The notes under the pieces are model-generated. The model did not search any database. It saw only the letters and a program-made list of their open reading frames with translations, and was not told the DNA's origin. A stretch of DNA of 64,000 bases from Codonopsis lanceolata (lineage: Eukaryota; Streptophyta; Magnoliopsida; Asterales; Campanulaceae), in assembly GCA_013146195.2 (NCBI GenBank), contig CM028383.1:12279311-12343310 (forward strand). Reading direction: 5' to 3'. Each line of letters starts with the position of its first letter. Position 1 is the first letter of the stretch. This document shows positions 23,665 through 35,822 of the stretch, one piece after another. The position numbers and the translations under genes were made by a program.

Positions 23665-25550
23665 TGTAAGTCCAGATGGCAACAGATAAGGCTAGAGGGG
23701 GGGTGAATAGCCTTATAAAAACTTCGAGGGTTGATTTGTAAAACTTGTAAATTTGGCAACGGAAAACTCGTTTTATCAGTCAGCTAAAAATTGGTCAGTT
23801 GGCTGACACTTTGAAAATGCTCAAGCTGATGAAAGTTGGTCAGTTAGCGGACACAACTATTTTCAAGGAAAGTTAGCTTTTAAAGTTGATCACTGAATAT
23901 AGAGAGGAAACTGAAATACAGTTTAACTGAACAATTAAGCAAACAATTTTTGTTAACCGACTGACACTTAATTAGTTGAAAAACTTCTTAAGTGTTGAGT
24001 CAGTTTGCAAAAATATAAGAAGCGGCTGACAAATCAGTTAAAGTGGTTCACAGATAAACTGCTACGTCCACTACCAAGTTGGTCAGACTTGGATTTTTGA
24101 AGTGCATTAATGTTATTAAAAATCTATTTGATCTCTAATGGATCAGTGTACAACAAAAGACCAGTGTTTGTGGAGAATGATTGAGAAACAATCAAACTCG
24201 TGAGACAAACTAACTGATTTCAAAAGATATGAGGTAGAATCACTCAGTGTTTGCCTAAACAATAACTAGAAAGAATTAAGCAAAGAAGAGTATCTAGCTA
24301 ATGTTTTTCTAAGAAGACTAAGTCACAGAGAAATTTCTTGAAAGTGTAATGGCTTGAGACTTCTGTAAAATTGTATTGTATCGTATTTCTTCAAGAATGC
24401 TTCCAGAGGGTATTTATAGATAGTCTTCAAGAGTAACCCGTTAGGAACACATTTTGAATTTGAAAATGTGTTTGGCAGATGCAAGATCTCAAAAGATCCT
24501 GTGAAATATTATCTAGCAGAATATCTACCAAAAACACAAAGTAGGAAAGTGTCAGTACAAGTAGTTGATCAATTAAATAAGGAAAACAAACTGACACTAA
24601 AAACGTTAAGTTCAGCTGAAGCGAATAACTGACAAAATAATTTCGGGCTGACCAAAGATAATTTAAATTCTTGGCTGACAATCAAGTGGAATGATTTTAA
24701 GCAAATCTAATTTCATGCAAGATTCAACAATCTCCTCCTATTTGCTTAAAACCATTCACTTGAATGCAGAAAGCCAAAAATGCTTAAGTTCCTGCAAAAG
24801 TGATGTTAGTACAGCAAGCAGATAATATATGAAGGAAAGTAGCTTAAAAATTAAAAGTACCAAATGTAATCTACAAGTAAAACATGAGTTTTAAAGTTGT
24901 TCATAGTTTAGAGAGAAATGAGATATCCAGTTGGCTGATGTGGATCCTTCAGTTGTTTTTGTCTGTTTCAACTGATGGACCAACTTCAGCTTCTTTGTCA
25001 GTTGCAGCAGCTTCATTTCCCTTTTCTTGTTCAGCTTGGTTTCCTTCTTTAGCGTTTGGTTCTGCTTGTGCTTCTGGATCTTTATCAGTAGTGTCAGCTT
25101 CATCCACTGGCTGATCAGGCATAAGTTTCAGACGCTGCCTGAGAATCTTGTTTTCGGCCAGGTAAGTATCAGCTCGTGCTTTCTGCTTCTTCTCCTCCTG
25201 AATGGTTTGAAGCAGTGTGGCTTCAGCATTGAAGGCTCGGTTGGCCCATTCTTGCTGGTAGAGCAAGATGGTCCTCCAGTCATCCATATTGGCTTCGTGA
25301 GGGGCACCAGCAGCAATGGCAGCTTGCACCTCGGTGGTGATGATCTGGGTAAGGTTCTAAGCAGAAGCTACTTGTCTGTCAAGTGTAGCAAGCTGATTGG
25401 TGTGGTGTGTGAAAGCTGACTTCATTTGCAAATGGTGGACATACAGAAGATCTAGATTGGCTGACAGAGAGAGGGAACCAGGGGTTGTAGGTTCGGGGGC
25501 AGGTGTCTGAGAGGGTCCAGGGTCATTAGAGAATAGCCAAAAGTATGGAT
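23665..25550 (-). mobile_element. Sirevirus-like copia fragment: 3' LTR plus 3' internal region
   Basis: The LTR is 23665-24729 (plus-strand ends TGTAAG and TTCAACA). On the minus strand a purine tract (ATAGGAGGAGAT, 24730-24741) directly precedes the LTR start TGTTGAATC, which fixes the orientation. The GGGGGTGAATAGCC word near its left edge and the AGGAGGAGATTGTTGA junction resemble Sirevirus LTR ends as I know them. Internal DNA with a degraded ORF continues to about 25550, then unrelated sequence follows. It was inserted into the Tekay 5' LTR at 23664. The rest of that LTR is not found on the other side, so the right part was lost or lies in the gap. Confidence 0.55.
24949..25540 (-). pseudogene. 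Unassigned ORF of the Sirevirus-like element, possibly env-like
   Basis: A minus-strand frame about 195 codons long with one internal stop near 25357. The N-terminal part is rich in Pro, Ser and Thr (DPGPSQTPAPEPTTPG). The middle has heptad-like charged and hydrophobic spacing that could form a coiled coil (ANRAFNAEATLLQTIQEE). The C-terminus is very acidic (repeated Glu, Ala, Asp and Lys). It lies just before the purine tract and LTR, the place of the env-like extra ORF of Sireviruses. The location and coiled coil fit, but no sequence motif proves it. Confidence 0.35.
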
Positions 25551-26663
25551 ATCAAAGATCCTCGTGGTCTGAGGGAAAAAGACATCCAATGGGTGTTGAT
25601 TCTTATGTTAAATTTATATCCGATCAAGACATTACATTAGTTTTATATTTCGCTGGCTAATCAGCCATCGCGTGATCGATTAGTGGGCAACCGTGTATAG
25701 AACTTTGCCTTGTATAGTTTTTGTAGGACTTTTTCGAGAACAAATGAAGACTCCCTTCTCGCTTCTGGAAGACTGCTCAAAGCTTAAGATCGGAAGACCT
25801 CGTGTCCACCGACTCGCTTCTACGTGTCCTCTCCACCGTAGCTAGTCAGGTTAATTCAAACTTATTTCCATATATTATTTGAATTAATCCAAGTCATTCC
25901 CTCGACATGTCAAGCCGCCGAAAGCAACTTTCCAAAAAGCAGAAGACCTTTTCTCCTCCGAACAAGTAAAAGCAAGAAAGGCATCGCCCCTACTTTCGTT
26001 TCATCTCGATCTGACACCAAATCGCCCACCTTTTTGAAGATCTCAAATGATTATCTCGCTTCTAGATATCTCGTGAAGACGAAAATCCTTGATCGACAAC
26101 AGACCCCATGCATTTAATGCATTTATGAATAGAGCTGTTGAAGTCTTCGCCCTCTCCAACGGATTCTTTTGAAATGCACATGCTTTAAATACCGCCATTG
26201 AAGACTGGAACAAAGAGACAACTGTACAGTAATCAATCGAACACTTAAAGAATTGCTCGAATCTACACAACTCCAAGTCTTTCACCAGTGCATTCAATAG
26301 ATCCTCAACAGATCTAGAAGTCCTCGCCATCATCAACAAGAAGTCGCTCTTCAACATTTATTGCTTTATTCTTCTTGTTGTTAACTTCCATTAACTATTT
26401 CTGCACGAATTAAATATCTTGTTTTTACGTATATTTAATTCCCTAGACCCAAACACAAGTCAATATTTTGTACACACCATCCATTAGGGATATTCTTTGT
26501 AATTGATCTAAGTGGAAAACATAGTGCACAATTTAAATCCAAGGTTGATCGCTCTTGGTGGTGGACGTAGCACTCATTATAGTGTGAACCATCCCAAAAT
26601 ACTTGTGTTATTTCCTACCGCTCTGGCCTATTACTTGAATCGGCTTAGTTTCTTTTCGATTAT
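25551..26663 (+). repeat. Unassigned LTR-like or viral-promoter-like sequence, cut by gap
   Basis: Short decayed coding stretches occur on the plus strand (25550-25645 and 25906-26090), then a TATA-like TTTAAATA at about 26184. GTGGACGTAGC with GTGAACCAT near 26560-26595 resembles the R-U5 part of some LTRs, and T-rich DNA leads into the gap. It could be an LTR with its upstream ORF tail, or the 3' end of an endogenous pararetrovirus. I could not find a primer site or a diagnostic motif, so the identity is open. Confidence 0.3.
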
Positions 26664-26763
26664 NNNNNNNNNNNNNNNNNNNNNNNNNNNNNNNNNNNNN
26701 NNNNNNNNNNNNNNNNNNNNNNNNNNNNNNNNNNNNNNNNNNNNNNNNNNNNNNNNNNNNNNN
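26664..26763. other. Assembly gap, exactly 100 N
   Basis: A 100-base N run is the conventional size for a gap of unknown length. Sequences on the two sides belong to different elements, so their true distance and even adjacency are uncertain. Confidence 0.99.
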
Positions 26764-26764
26764 T

Positions 26765-29104
26765 AATTTTTGTCCATCTAGTGCTCTGTATTCTGAACAG
26801 GTTAATGCCATTAATATGTATCCTCAAAGACAAAGGAATGATCCCTACTCAAACTCATATAATCCTGGTTGGAGGAATCATCCTAATTTTTCGTGGGGAG
26901 GAAATAAACTCACATAACCTCAACAATTCCCAAATCAAGGACAATTGCGAATTGAAGAAGTTTCAAAAATCGATGGAGCAAACAAAGGTCAAGTTGCTCT
27001 TAATAAATATTTGATAGGAGAACTAGAAATTGTAAGGGAGAAACTTGCAAAAGTTATGAACGAGAAAAGAGAAGAAGGGAAGTTCCCTAGTCAAACTAAA
27101 CAAGCAAAATCTATCACTACTCTGCGAAGTGGTAGAGTAATTGGAGAAGAGGTAAGTGATCCTATTCAATCTTTTGATGTGCTTGATAAATTAGATAATT
27201 CTGAAAAAGAAGTTGAAAAGGATAAAAATGAAAATAATCAAGAAGTAGAAAAAGAATTGCCAAACAAAGAAAGTCAAGAAGAAGTAACTCAAGAAAAGGA
27301 ACAAGAGGAAGAGGAACCGTATGTGGCACCACCACCATATGTTCTTCCAATACCATTCCCTAGAAGACTTATGAAAAACAGAATGGATAAACAATTTTCA
27401 GAAATTTATAATATGTTATCCAAAGTGAACATTAACCTTCATTTGCTTAATGTTATTAAAAATATTCCGGCATATGCTAAGTTTTTCAAAGATCTTCACT
27501 CTAAGAAACACAAATTTGAAACGAACGAAAAAACTATTGTTTCTGAAAACGTAAGTGCAATGTTACAATCCGAACTTCCCCCTAAATTGAAAGATCTTGG
27601 TAGCTTTAATATCCAAGTGTCATTGGGTAGTTCTAAAAAGATGAAGGCTATGTTAGATTTAGGAGCAAGTATTAATTTGATGTCTTTTGCAGTCTATAAA
27701 CAATTAGGGTTGGGAGAACTGAAACCCACTAATATGTCTTTACAATTAGCTGATCGTTCAGTTAAACATCCTTTGGGTATAGTAGAGGACATTCTAGTTC
27801 AGGTAGATAAATTAATCATTCCATTTGATTTTGTGGTTCTAGAGATGGAAAGGAAAATTTGCACAAACAATGAAGTCCCTATCTTGTTAGGCAGACCTTT
27901 TATGGCCACTGCCAACACTATGATAAACGTTAAAAACGCTAAACTCACAATGTCAGTCATGGGTGAAACTGTAGAGATCTCAGTTTTTGATTCAATGAAT
28001 AGACCGAGTGACATGAATGCATGTTTCTCAATAGATGAAATTGAAAAACTGACAAATCAAACCTTTGAAGAAAGTTGTGAGGATGATGATTATGAGAAAG
28101 ATGTGTATGTAAGTTATGATGATAGAACTTTCTCTCATATAAAATTCGACATTGAAGAGTTAGAAAGAGAACTCAGAGAGACTGATGAGAGAAAAGATAG
28201 AGAAAGATTAGAAGCCCTTAAAGATAAAAACAAAATGGAAGAGTCTGAACCAGAAAATAATTCTGATAAAATAGAATTAGAAGAAGATGGAAATAATATA
28301 GAAGAAGATGTGGAAATTCTAAAATCTATTTTTGACGAAATAGAAATAGATGAAGGAAGAGTAGAAAACATTAAGGAGAAAGATGATGAGGAGACAGTTA
28401 AACCAGAAAAGCCTGAATTTATTACGTCTGTCAAATTTCCTCCTGAAGTAGAATTAAAGCCATTACCACCCCACTTAAAATATGCATTTTTTGGGGAAGG
28501 TAAAACTTTACATGTTGTAAGTGCGGCAGATTTAACAGAAGAGCAAGAAGCAAGCCTATTAAAAGTTTTATGGACACATAGAGAAGCCATAGGATGGTCC
28601 TTAGCAGATTTAAAAGGCATAAGTCCGTCTATGTGTATGCATAAAATACATTTAGAAGAAGGTAGTAAACCTTCTAGAGAAAGACAAAGAAGACTTAACC
28701 CCCACATGGAAGAAGCTGTGAGAAAAGAAGTACTCAAGCTTCTTGATGCGGGTATAATTTACCCAATATCTGATATTAAATGGGTTAGTCCAGTCCAAGT
28801 AGTTCCTAAGGAATCAGGAATTATAGTTGTTAAAAATGATAAGGATGAATTAGTCCTCACACGAACTATCACTGGTTATAGAATGTGCATAGATTTGAGG
28901 AAATTAAATGCGGAAACTAGGAAAGACAACTTCCCCTTGCCATTTATTGATCAAATCCTTGAAAGATTAGCTGGCCATGAATATTATTGTTTTCTTGATG
29001 GTTTCTCTGGCTACAATTTAATTCCAGTAGCACCCGAAGACCAAGAGAAAACCACTTTTACATGTCCCTTTGGTACCTTTGCATTTAGGAGAATGCCCTT
29101 ATGA
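26765..29104 (+). pseudogene. Athila gag end, protease and start of RT
   Basis: One frame with a single stop (TAA at 26915, where relatives have Gln) up to the TGA at 29102. Gag tail: YSNSYNPGWRNHPNFSW. A Lys/Glu-rich spacer follows (about 27000-27330), then PFPRRL, the SELPPKLKDLGSFNIQ segment, the protease site LDLGASINLM near 27655 and ILLGRPFMATA near 27880. A second acidic coiled-coil-like spacer spans 28070-28400. RT begins near 28640 with RRLNPHMEEAVRKEV, then CIDLRKLNAETRKDNFPLPF and GFSGYNLI. The TGA replaces a Gly codon in the RRMPFGLCNAPATF motif of relatives. Confidence 0.9.
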
Positions 29105-30045
29105 CTATGTAATGCCCCAGCTACTTTTCAAAGATGCATGATTTCTATATTTTTAGATTTAGTGGAAAGATGTGTTGAAGTATTCATGGATGATTTTTCA
29201 GTATTCGGGAATTCTTTTGATCATTGCCTAGAAAATCTTACATCAGTTTTGAAAAGATGTTGTGAAACAAACTTAACCCTAAGTTGGGAGAAAAGCCATT
29301 TCATGGTTAAATATGGAATTGTCTTGGGTCATGTTGTGTCTAATAAAGGAATTGAAGTCGATAAGGTAAAATTTGATGTTATATCACAACTACCTCCCCT
29401 AACTTATGTCAAAGGTGTTAGAAGTTTTCTAGGACATGCATGTTTTTATAGAAGATTTATAAAAGATTTTTCAAAATCTGTAAGCCTATATGTAATCTAT
29501 TGGCAAAAGACACTGAATTCATTTTTGATCAAGAATGCCTAAACGCATTTAATTTATTAAAGGAAGGATTGACAACTGCCCCAATTTTAACCGGCCCCGA
29601 TTGGTTTCTCCCTTTCGAGATCATGTGCGATGCCTCGAACATTGCAATTGGGGCTGTGCTAGGTCAAAGGGTAGATAAGAAACCACATGTAATTCATTAT
29701 GCTAGTAGGGCATTAAATGAGGCACAACTTAATTATACAACCACAGAAAAAGAATTTTTAACAATTGTGTATGCATTAGAAAAATTTAAACCATATTTGT
29801 TGGGATCAAAAGACATAATATTTTCTGACCATGCAGCCCTAAAATATTTATTGAGTAAGAAAGAGGCTAAGCCTAGACTCATAAGGTGGATGTTATTACT
29901 ACAAGAATTTGACATTACTATTAAAGATAAAAAGGGAACAGAAAACGTCGTAGCCGACCATTTGTCTAGGTTGAAATTTTCACCCTTGCTTGAACGTCAA
30001 TTTCTTGATAATAAAATTCCTATAAATGAAGACTTCGCTGAGTAA
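29105..30045 (+). pseudogene. Athila RT end and RNase H, one frameshift
   Basis: Continues with APATFQRCMISIF, the catalytic VEVFMDDFSVFG near 29185, LGHVVSNKGIEVDK and SFLGHACFYRRFIKDF. A frameshift lies near 29500-29540. RNase H then reads MCDASNIAIGAVLGQ, FLTIVYALEKF, FSDHAALKYLLSKK and ADHLSRL, ending at TAA 30043-30045. The RT YxDD is FMDD, normal for Athila. Confidence 0.9.
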
Positions 30046-30883
30046 CAGTTATTAGCTGTTAAAAATTTAGATCCTTGGTATGCTGATTATGTCAATTATT
30101 ATATGTCTGATATCATCAATCCTGACTTTGATTTCTATCAAAGAAAGAAATTTGTAACAGATGCAAAAAATTATTTTTGGGAAGAACCTCATTTATATAA
30201 AATGTGCTCCGACTCTATAATTAGGAGATGTGTTCCAGAACAAGACCAGCGAAGTATTATGGCATTTTGTCATGAATACTCTTGTGGTGGTCATTTTAGT
30301 GGTAATAAAACTGCTAAAAAAATTTTGCAATCTGGATTATTTTGGCCTTCTGTTTTTAGAGACTGTGACATATTTTATAAAACTTGTGATAGATGTCAAA
30401 GAACTGGTGGAATTGGAAAAAGGAATGAAATGCCTTTGCATATGAATATTGTTGTTGAAATTTTTGATGTTTGGGATATTGATTTTATGGGTCCTTTTCC
30501 AGTCTCTAATGGTTGTGAATATATTTTAGTTGTTGTTGACTATGTGTCTAAATGGATAGAGGCCATTGGTACTAAATATAATGATGGGAAAACTATTGTC
30601 AAATTCGTGGAGGATATTTTTGCTAGGTTTGGAGTACCTAAGGCCATAATTAGTGATCAAGGAACTCATTTCACTAATAGATTTCTAAATTCAGTCCTTA
30701 GAAAATATGGTGTAACTCACAAGTTAGCCACACCATATCATCTTCAGACCTCTGGCCAAGTGGAAGTGAGTAACAGACAAATAAAAGAAGTCTTGGAAAA
30801 GACTATGAGACCAAATCGTAAGAATTGGGAGTCTAAACTTAAAGATGCTCTGTCCCCGATAGGAATGAGTCCTTACCGAATGG
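30046..30883 (+). pseudogene. Athila integrase, truncated by insertion
   Basis: The zinc-binding domain is visible as HEYSCGGHFSGNKTAKKI then CDRCQRTG. The core has WDIDFMGPFP (first Asp), IISDQGTHFTN (second Asp) and SGQVEVSNRQIKEVLEK (Glu). All three catalytic residues are present. The frame stays open from 30046 to the junction at 30883, so the integrase fragment itself is undamaged except for the insertion. Confidence 0.9.
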
Positions 30884-33800
30884 TGTGAGAACCCAAACCC
30901 CTTTTTCATGTATAACATCATTATAACATGTTTATTGTACGTCTTAACATGCTAGAGACTTCATTTCATTCATATCATACTTGCATTAAGTTGGTTAAGA
31001 TCATAGAAGAGTGATTGCCTTCCATGCGTTGCATGCTTTGTTATTAATGCTTTGAGTGTTTGTCTTAGCATGTTAGCACTTATCTAGGTATCGTTGGAGT
31101 CTTAGTACCTTGAATATGAGATTTGTAATGTTAATCTTGATCATAGTATGCTTGGTTTAGAGTTCGGAAGCCTTCTTGCTTCATTTGACCTTTTGACGCT
31201 TAGGGTCTCACAGTTTGTCATTCCTTGCCTCGTTTCGTGTCTTTGAGACTCGTGAGATGTTAACTTGAACCCTAGACCTTGTATCCTAGTCTTAAACGTG
31301 TTTAAGAATGTGCATTTACGCTTGTTGTATCTTTGTTTAACTCGTCATTGATCCATTTGATGTTCGTTGCGAGTTTCACCCTTCATTCCTCCTTATTTCG
31401 GGTGATGTTCGAACCTGTTTCAATTGCGTTTTGAGTGTTGGTTTACCCCCCCTTGAATTGCTTGGGTTGTTTGGGGTTCATTCTAAGCCAAATTTGAAGG
31501 CTTTTCAACCTGGAGACTTTGCTATCGCAAGGTGGTTTGGGTCTTGCCCTCGCATAAAAGGCAGCAACTTGGGAAACAAAGTTATGGAGACCTTGCGGAG
31601 GCAAGGTAGTGATGACCTTGCGACCACAAGGTCATCAGTTATTCAATTACGGGTTTTTGGTTAAGCTTTGGTTGATGACCACCAAGCCCTTACCCCTTGG
31701 CCGTCTTTAGTGACTCAAGCACTCATAGTTGACCTTGGTCCAAGCCTCTTAAACCCTTGGATGAGGTGCTATCAATGGCTAGCAAGCCATATAACCTCTC
31801 TCACTTAGATTATGGTTTAGTTTGAGGTATATAAGCCTATTTCAGCCATTGGTGACCACCAAGCTCCATTTTTGCTGAACATTGAACTCCATTTTCGTCC
31901 TTGGGAAGAAGCCCAACTTGTGTGACCATTTGCCGGAGTTCCGGTGACCCGATCGGCGATAAGAGACCTCCGAATCGAAGGCCTTGCCCTCCTCTTCAAC
32001 AATCCATGGGTTATTCTTCCTTCTAACAATTATTCACAGGCTAAAGGTGAGTTCTCAATTCCCAGAAATTTCATGTTAAATATTATGACATGCCCCCTTC
32101 ATTAATGTTGTTCTAATCATGCTTAGGATGATTTCTAGTGAAGTAGAATCCTCCAATTCAACCTATGAAATGTGTGTAGGATTTTATGATTTCTATATGA
32201 AGTTATGATTTTGACTTTGTACAAAGCATGAATGTTGTTCCATATGTGCCTAGGATCAACTCTTGTGAAAGAATATGTTTCAATTGTAGGTTTAGCAAAA
32301 TCGACAATTCTAGGGTTTGAAACTCGGGATTTGGTTTATGTCTAGTTTAAGGTCATGAATGGCTTAGTTACTAAGTTCTAAATGAACGGAGAACATAGAA
32401 TTGAGCAATGGGATGTATATAGTATCATTGCTCTACTAGTTGCATTTTAGCAATGACTCATCGGAGTTGAGATTAGGGAGTTATTGAACAATACCGACTC
32501 CACATTCAATCCCTACGACATTTGTAGTTCGTTAGACTAATGTATTAGCTTACGTGACTTTGGGATGAATTGAATTGTATGTTTGATATGTGTGCTTATA
32601 AGACTCAATCGAGTTCTTATGTGGTTTATGTGATTGTGTGAAAGAAATGCATAATTGAGAGCATGTTGTAGAATGATGTATCTATTTGACATGTTGAATT
32701 CGCTCTTGTCGAATTCCTACTTGATTCCTTAATGAGTAAACACCTACTTGTTGAATAAGTTCGCTCTTGTCGAACTTGTTCCTTATTTGAGATTATATGA
32801 CGAGTAAACATCTATTTGGCATTGCATTAGTCAAGCTGGCATATTTGGTTGAGTCGATGGTGTGACAATGCATCGCCGTCACGAATTATGGGATTCGTGA
32901 TAGTGATGGGTTGTTATATCGGGTTTTTATCACACACCCCTCCACTGTTGGCCACAGTGGGAAAGTAACCCCTTTGCTGTAACCAACAGAGCACATTGAC
33001 AAGTCTATTTACCAAGTAGAGAGCTTGGTACCCGAGTAGAGAGCTTGGTACTTTGATACATCCATCACGAGTATCACTGGCACGATAAGTTAACGCTGTG
33101 TATTGCAGGAGCTACGTAGCGGAACCGGTTCCATAACATATCCTCTTAATGTGTGATTTACTTTATAGCACTTATGTGAAACAATGTGCTACCATGGATG
33201 TGTATGGTTTTCATTCTTTCCGTAGAGGTTAATTTTTTCCTTATCGGTTTGTTTGATGTATTTCTTTCTGAGGTTAGGCTCCTCTGTCCTCCTATTTATA
33301 AGGGCAAGGCTGGTTGTCCCCCTCCAGTTTGTATTCTTTTTTCTATTTAATAATAATTTTCAGGGTGCCGTCCCTGTTTCCTAAAAAAAACAAAAAAAAA
33401 TGGATATGTGAACTAAGTGTTTATATAAATGAATGCTTGATTGACTTGATATTAATGATGATATCTTGCTATGTATGTTGCATGATGCCATGACATGCAT
33501 AATTGTTAACACACAAAGTCTTTATGACTTACCCCCTCCCTTTTACTGCTTTAGATCCGAGCCGTCCAGGTACTTCTCATTGAGGCGTTGCAGGGTTCGT
33601 GCTTATCCGAGATCTCTCGCGACAAGGTTGTTGTACATAGATGTCCTTCTTTTGATCTCTTTTGTAAGGACGTTGGGTTTAGCAAGTCATTTAGACATCG
33701 CTTTTGGGAACTTGATCTTTGTATTGGTGTCCATTACTTGTAGTAGCTTGTATCTTATTTTGAGTTCCGGCGCATGTACGCCGAGCCTTGTATACTTGTA

Positions 33801-34135
33801 GTTGGTTCACATGTTTAAGTCTTCCGCTGAGCATCACTTTAGCTCTTATTTACTTATGTTGTTTCTCCGGCATGTTGTAGCCGTCGAGGTATATTTGCAT
33901 GAACTGTTTAGTGTTGGGTTCCGGTTGTAAAGTCACCGATGATTGGTATACTTGTCTTTAACTGCTATATCAGATTTTAAAAGTTTTAAATTTTTTCAAC
34001 CTTTTAGTGTCGAGTCGCGCTTCATCTACAATGTTGCGTCACGTCGTTTTCTATAATTGAGTCTTTGCATGAATTGTAGTCCTATTTGGACGTCTTGACT
34101 CGTTATTCCTCCTCGGGGTCCGGGTCGGGTCGTCA
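30884..34135 (+). repeat. 5' LTR of the plus-strand Tekay element
   Basis: 3,252 bp from TGTGAGAACCC to GGGTCGTCA. The same family, in reverse, forms the solo LTR at 44309-47836. A non-LTR tail (33205-33400) is inserted in it. Around 31510-31645 a block of short inverted words (CGCAAGG, CCTTGCG) is present. Confidence 0.85.
33205..33400 (+). mobile_element. 5'-truncated non-LTR (LINE-like) 3' end with poly(A)
   Basis: A stretch ending in GGGTGCCGTCCCTGTTTCC and an A-rich tail (33382-33400). The flanks ATGGATGTGTA (33194-33204) and ATGGATATGTGA (33400-33411) look like an imperfect target duplication. No pol III boxes are visible, so a LINE fragment is likelier than a SINE. Confidence 0.45.
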
Positions 34136-34139
34136 TAGT

Positions 34140-34151
34140 TGGTATTAGAGC
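34140..34151 (+). promoter_or_regulatory. Primer binding site, one mismatch
   Basis: TGGTATTAGAGC, one C-to-T change from the initiator-Met primer site, four bases after the LTR. Confidence 0.8.
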
Positions 34152-34248
34152 TTTATAGGTTAGCTATCGGCCAGGATAGGTTCCATGGCCTAGGTGGGTT
34201 GGTTCTTTGTGTGATTTCTAATGTCGAGTGATTTCTTATAGGTTCACG

Positions 34249-35822
34249 ATGGTGGAGACTAGACACGGTACGAATACCGGAGGTACTGGTCCTAGCCAAG
34301 GAGGCGGTGTTGGTAGAGATGATAGACATAATAGACAGGGTGACGGACCTCCTCAACCAGAGTCGGTTGACCCTAATGCGCCGATGGCAGACATGTATCA
34401 CCGTATGCTTGCTTTTATGGCTGAGATGGGCCAGGGAGGTCAGCCAGGGGGTGTACCACTTGCACCACCACCACCACCACCACCAGAACCAGAGGCGAGG
34501 GAGCCGCCGCCTCGTAAAGATGTGCCTGTTGATCCTAGAGTGAGAAACAACGCTACTTTGGAGAGATTCTTGAAGATGAAACCTCCATCTTTCGAGGGAG
34601 AGTCTAACGCTAGTATTGCTGAGTTGTGGCTAGAGGACTTAGAGAAGATCTTTGTAGCTTTGGACTGCACTGAGGAAGAGAAGGTTGTATTGGCAGTGTA
34701 TAAGCTGAGGGGAACCACCAACCATTGGTGGAAAGTCTTGCTTGCTAGCTAGAATCTGAATCAGGTTCCTAGAGTGTGGCCTAACTTCGAGAGGGACTTC
34801 AGGGCTTCTTATGTACCGATGGTAGTAAGTCAGAGGAGAGAGAAGGAGTTCCAGGATCTGGAGCAGGGTTCTATGTCTGTGGCTCAGTATTCGTCTAAGT
34901 TCACTGAGTTATCACGGTATTGTGCACATCTTGTACCAGATAAGTCCCAGAGGGTTCTTAAGTTTGTTAAGGGTTTGAAGAACGAGTTTAGGAGGCAGCT
35001 TTTGTCTCTTCAGTTGGCAGATTATCGTGGCGCGGTAGATCGTGCCTATGAGATAGAGAGAGATATTGAGGAGCACATGCAGAAGCCTTATGTGCAATCT
35101 TCACAACAGCAGCAGTCATCACAGGTGACCTCGCAACATTCTGGGAGAGGCCAAAATTCGGGGAATCGGTCGGCCGTTTCGGGCAACCGCCGCAACGGTG
35201 GCCGTGGTAGACAAGCAGCCCGCGGTGGGCCACAAATTGCCGTCGAGAGTCGGGATAGTCGCGCTCCATCTTCTTCGGGGCAGCAGGGATAGAGGAACAG
35301 TTCTATGGTATGTTCTTATTGTCAACGCATGGGACACGCAGTTGAGCAGTGTTGGACTAAGATTGCTAAGTGTCACGGGTGTGGTGAGACAGGTCATATG
35401 AGGAGAGATTGTCCTAAGGCTGGTGTTAGTCAGTCAGTGGGTTCTATTTCATAGTCTGGGAACAAGAGGGATAGTGACAGGCGTCCGAAGGCGCAGGCCC
35501 GAGTATTTGCGCTTGATCAGCGTGGTGTTCCAGAGTCTACTTCGGTGATTGGAGCTACTCTCTCAGTTTTCGGTCATAGAGCTCGAGTTCTTATAGATCC
35601 GGGGTCTACTCATTCATATGTCGCATCACATTTTAGAGATCATTTATGTGTATTTCCTGTTCAGTTGCGTTATGTTCTTGAGGTGTCTACATCGTTGTGT
35701 GATTGTATGTTGGCGTCTGAGGTCTATAGGAGTTGTGATGTACTTGTTTGTGATCGGGTTTTGCATGCGGATTTGGTAGTATTGCCTATCCGAGATTTTG
35801 ATGTGATATTGGGTATGGATTG
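34249..35822 (+). pseudogene. Tekay gag and protease, in-frame stops, 3' end cut by solo LTR
   Basis: A single frame from the ATG at 34249 with stops at 34750 (TAG replacing Trp), 35290 and near 35452. Gag has a Pro-rich segment around 34465-34490 and the capsid motifs FLKMKPPSFEGESNA, HWWKVLLAS, FERDFRASYVP and RQLLSLQLADYRGAVDRAYEIE. Two CCHC knuckles follow near 35310-35420 (CSYCQRMGHAVEQC and CHGCGETGHMRRDC), both intact. The protease site is VLIDPGSTHSYVASHF near 35590. The frame breaks within DVILGMD at 35822, where the solo LTR begins. Confidence 0.9.

Larger units (their letters stand above)
26764..30883 (+). mobile_element. Ty3/gypsy Athila element, internal part, interrupted in integrase
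   Basis: Starts after the gap inside gag and runs through protease, RT, RNase H and most of integrase. Athila hallmarks are YNPGWRNHPNFSW in gag, DLGASINLM in protease, FMDDFSVFG at the RT active site and the IIRRCVPE motif before integrase. Only a few disablements are seen: stops at 26915, 29102 and 30043 and one frameshift near 29510. At 30883 the coding sequence stops within the GMSPYRMV motif because a Tekay LTR begins. The rest of integrase, any env-like ORF and the 3' LTR should lie beyond the window. Confidence 0.9.

Noticed and set aside
28135..28737. 200-codon minus-strand Ser-rich ORF
   Set aside because: Antisense shadow of the Glu/Lys-rich Athila spacer.
34440..35397. Minus-strand ORFs over Tekay gag
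   Set aside because: Shadows of the sense gag frame.
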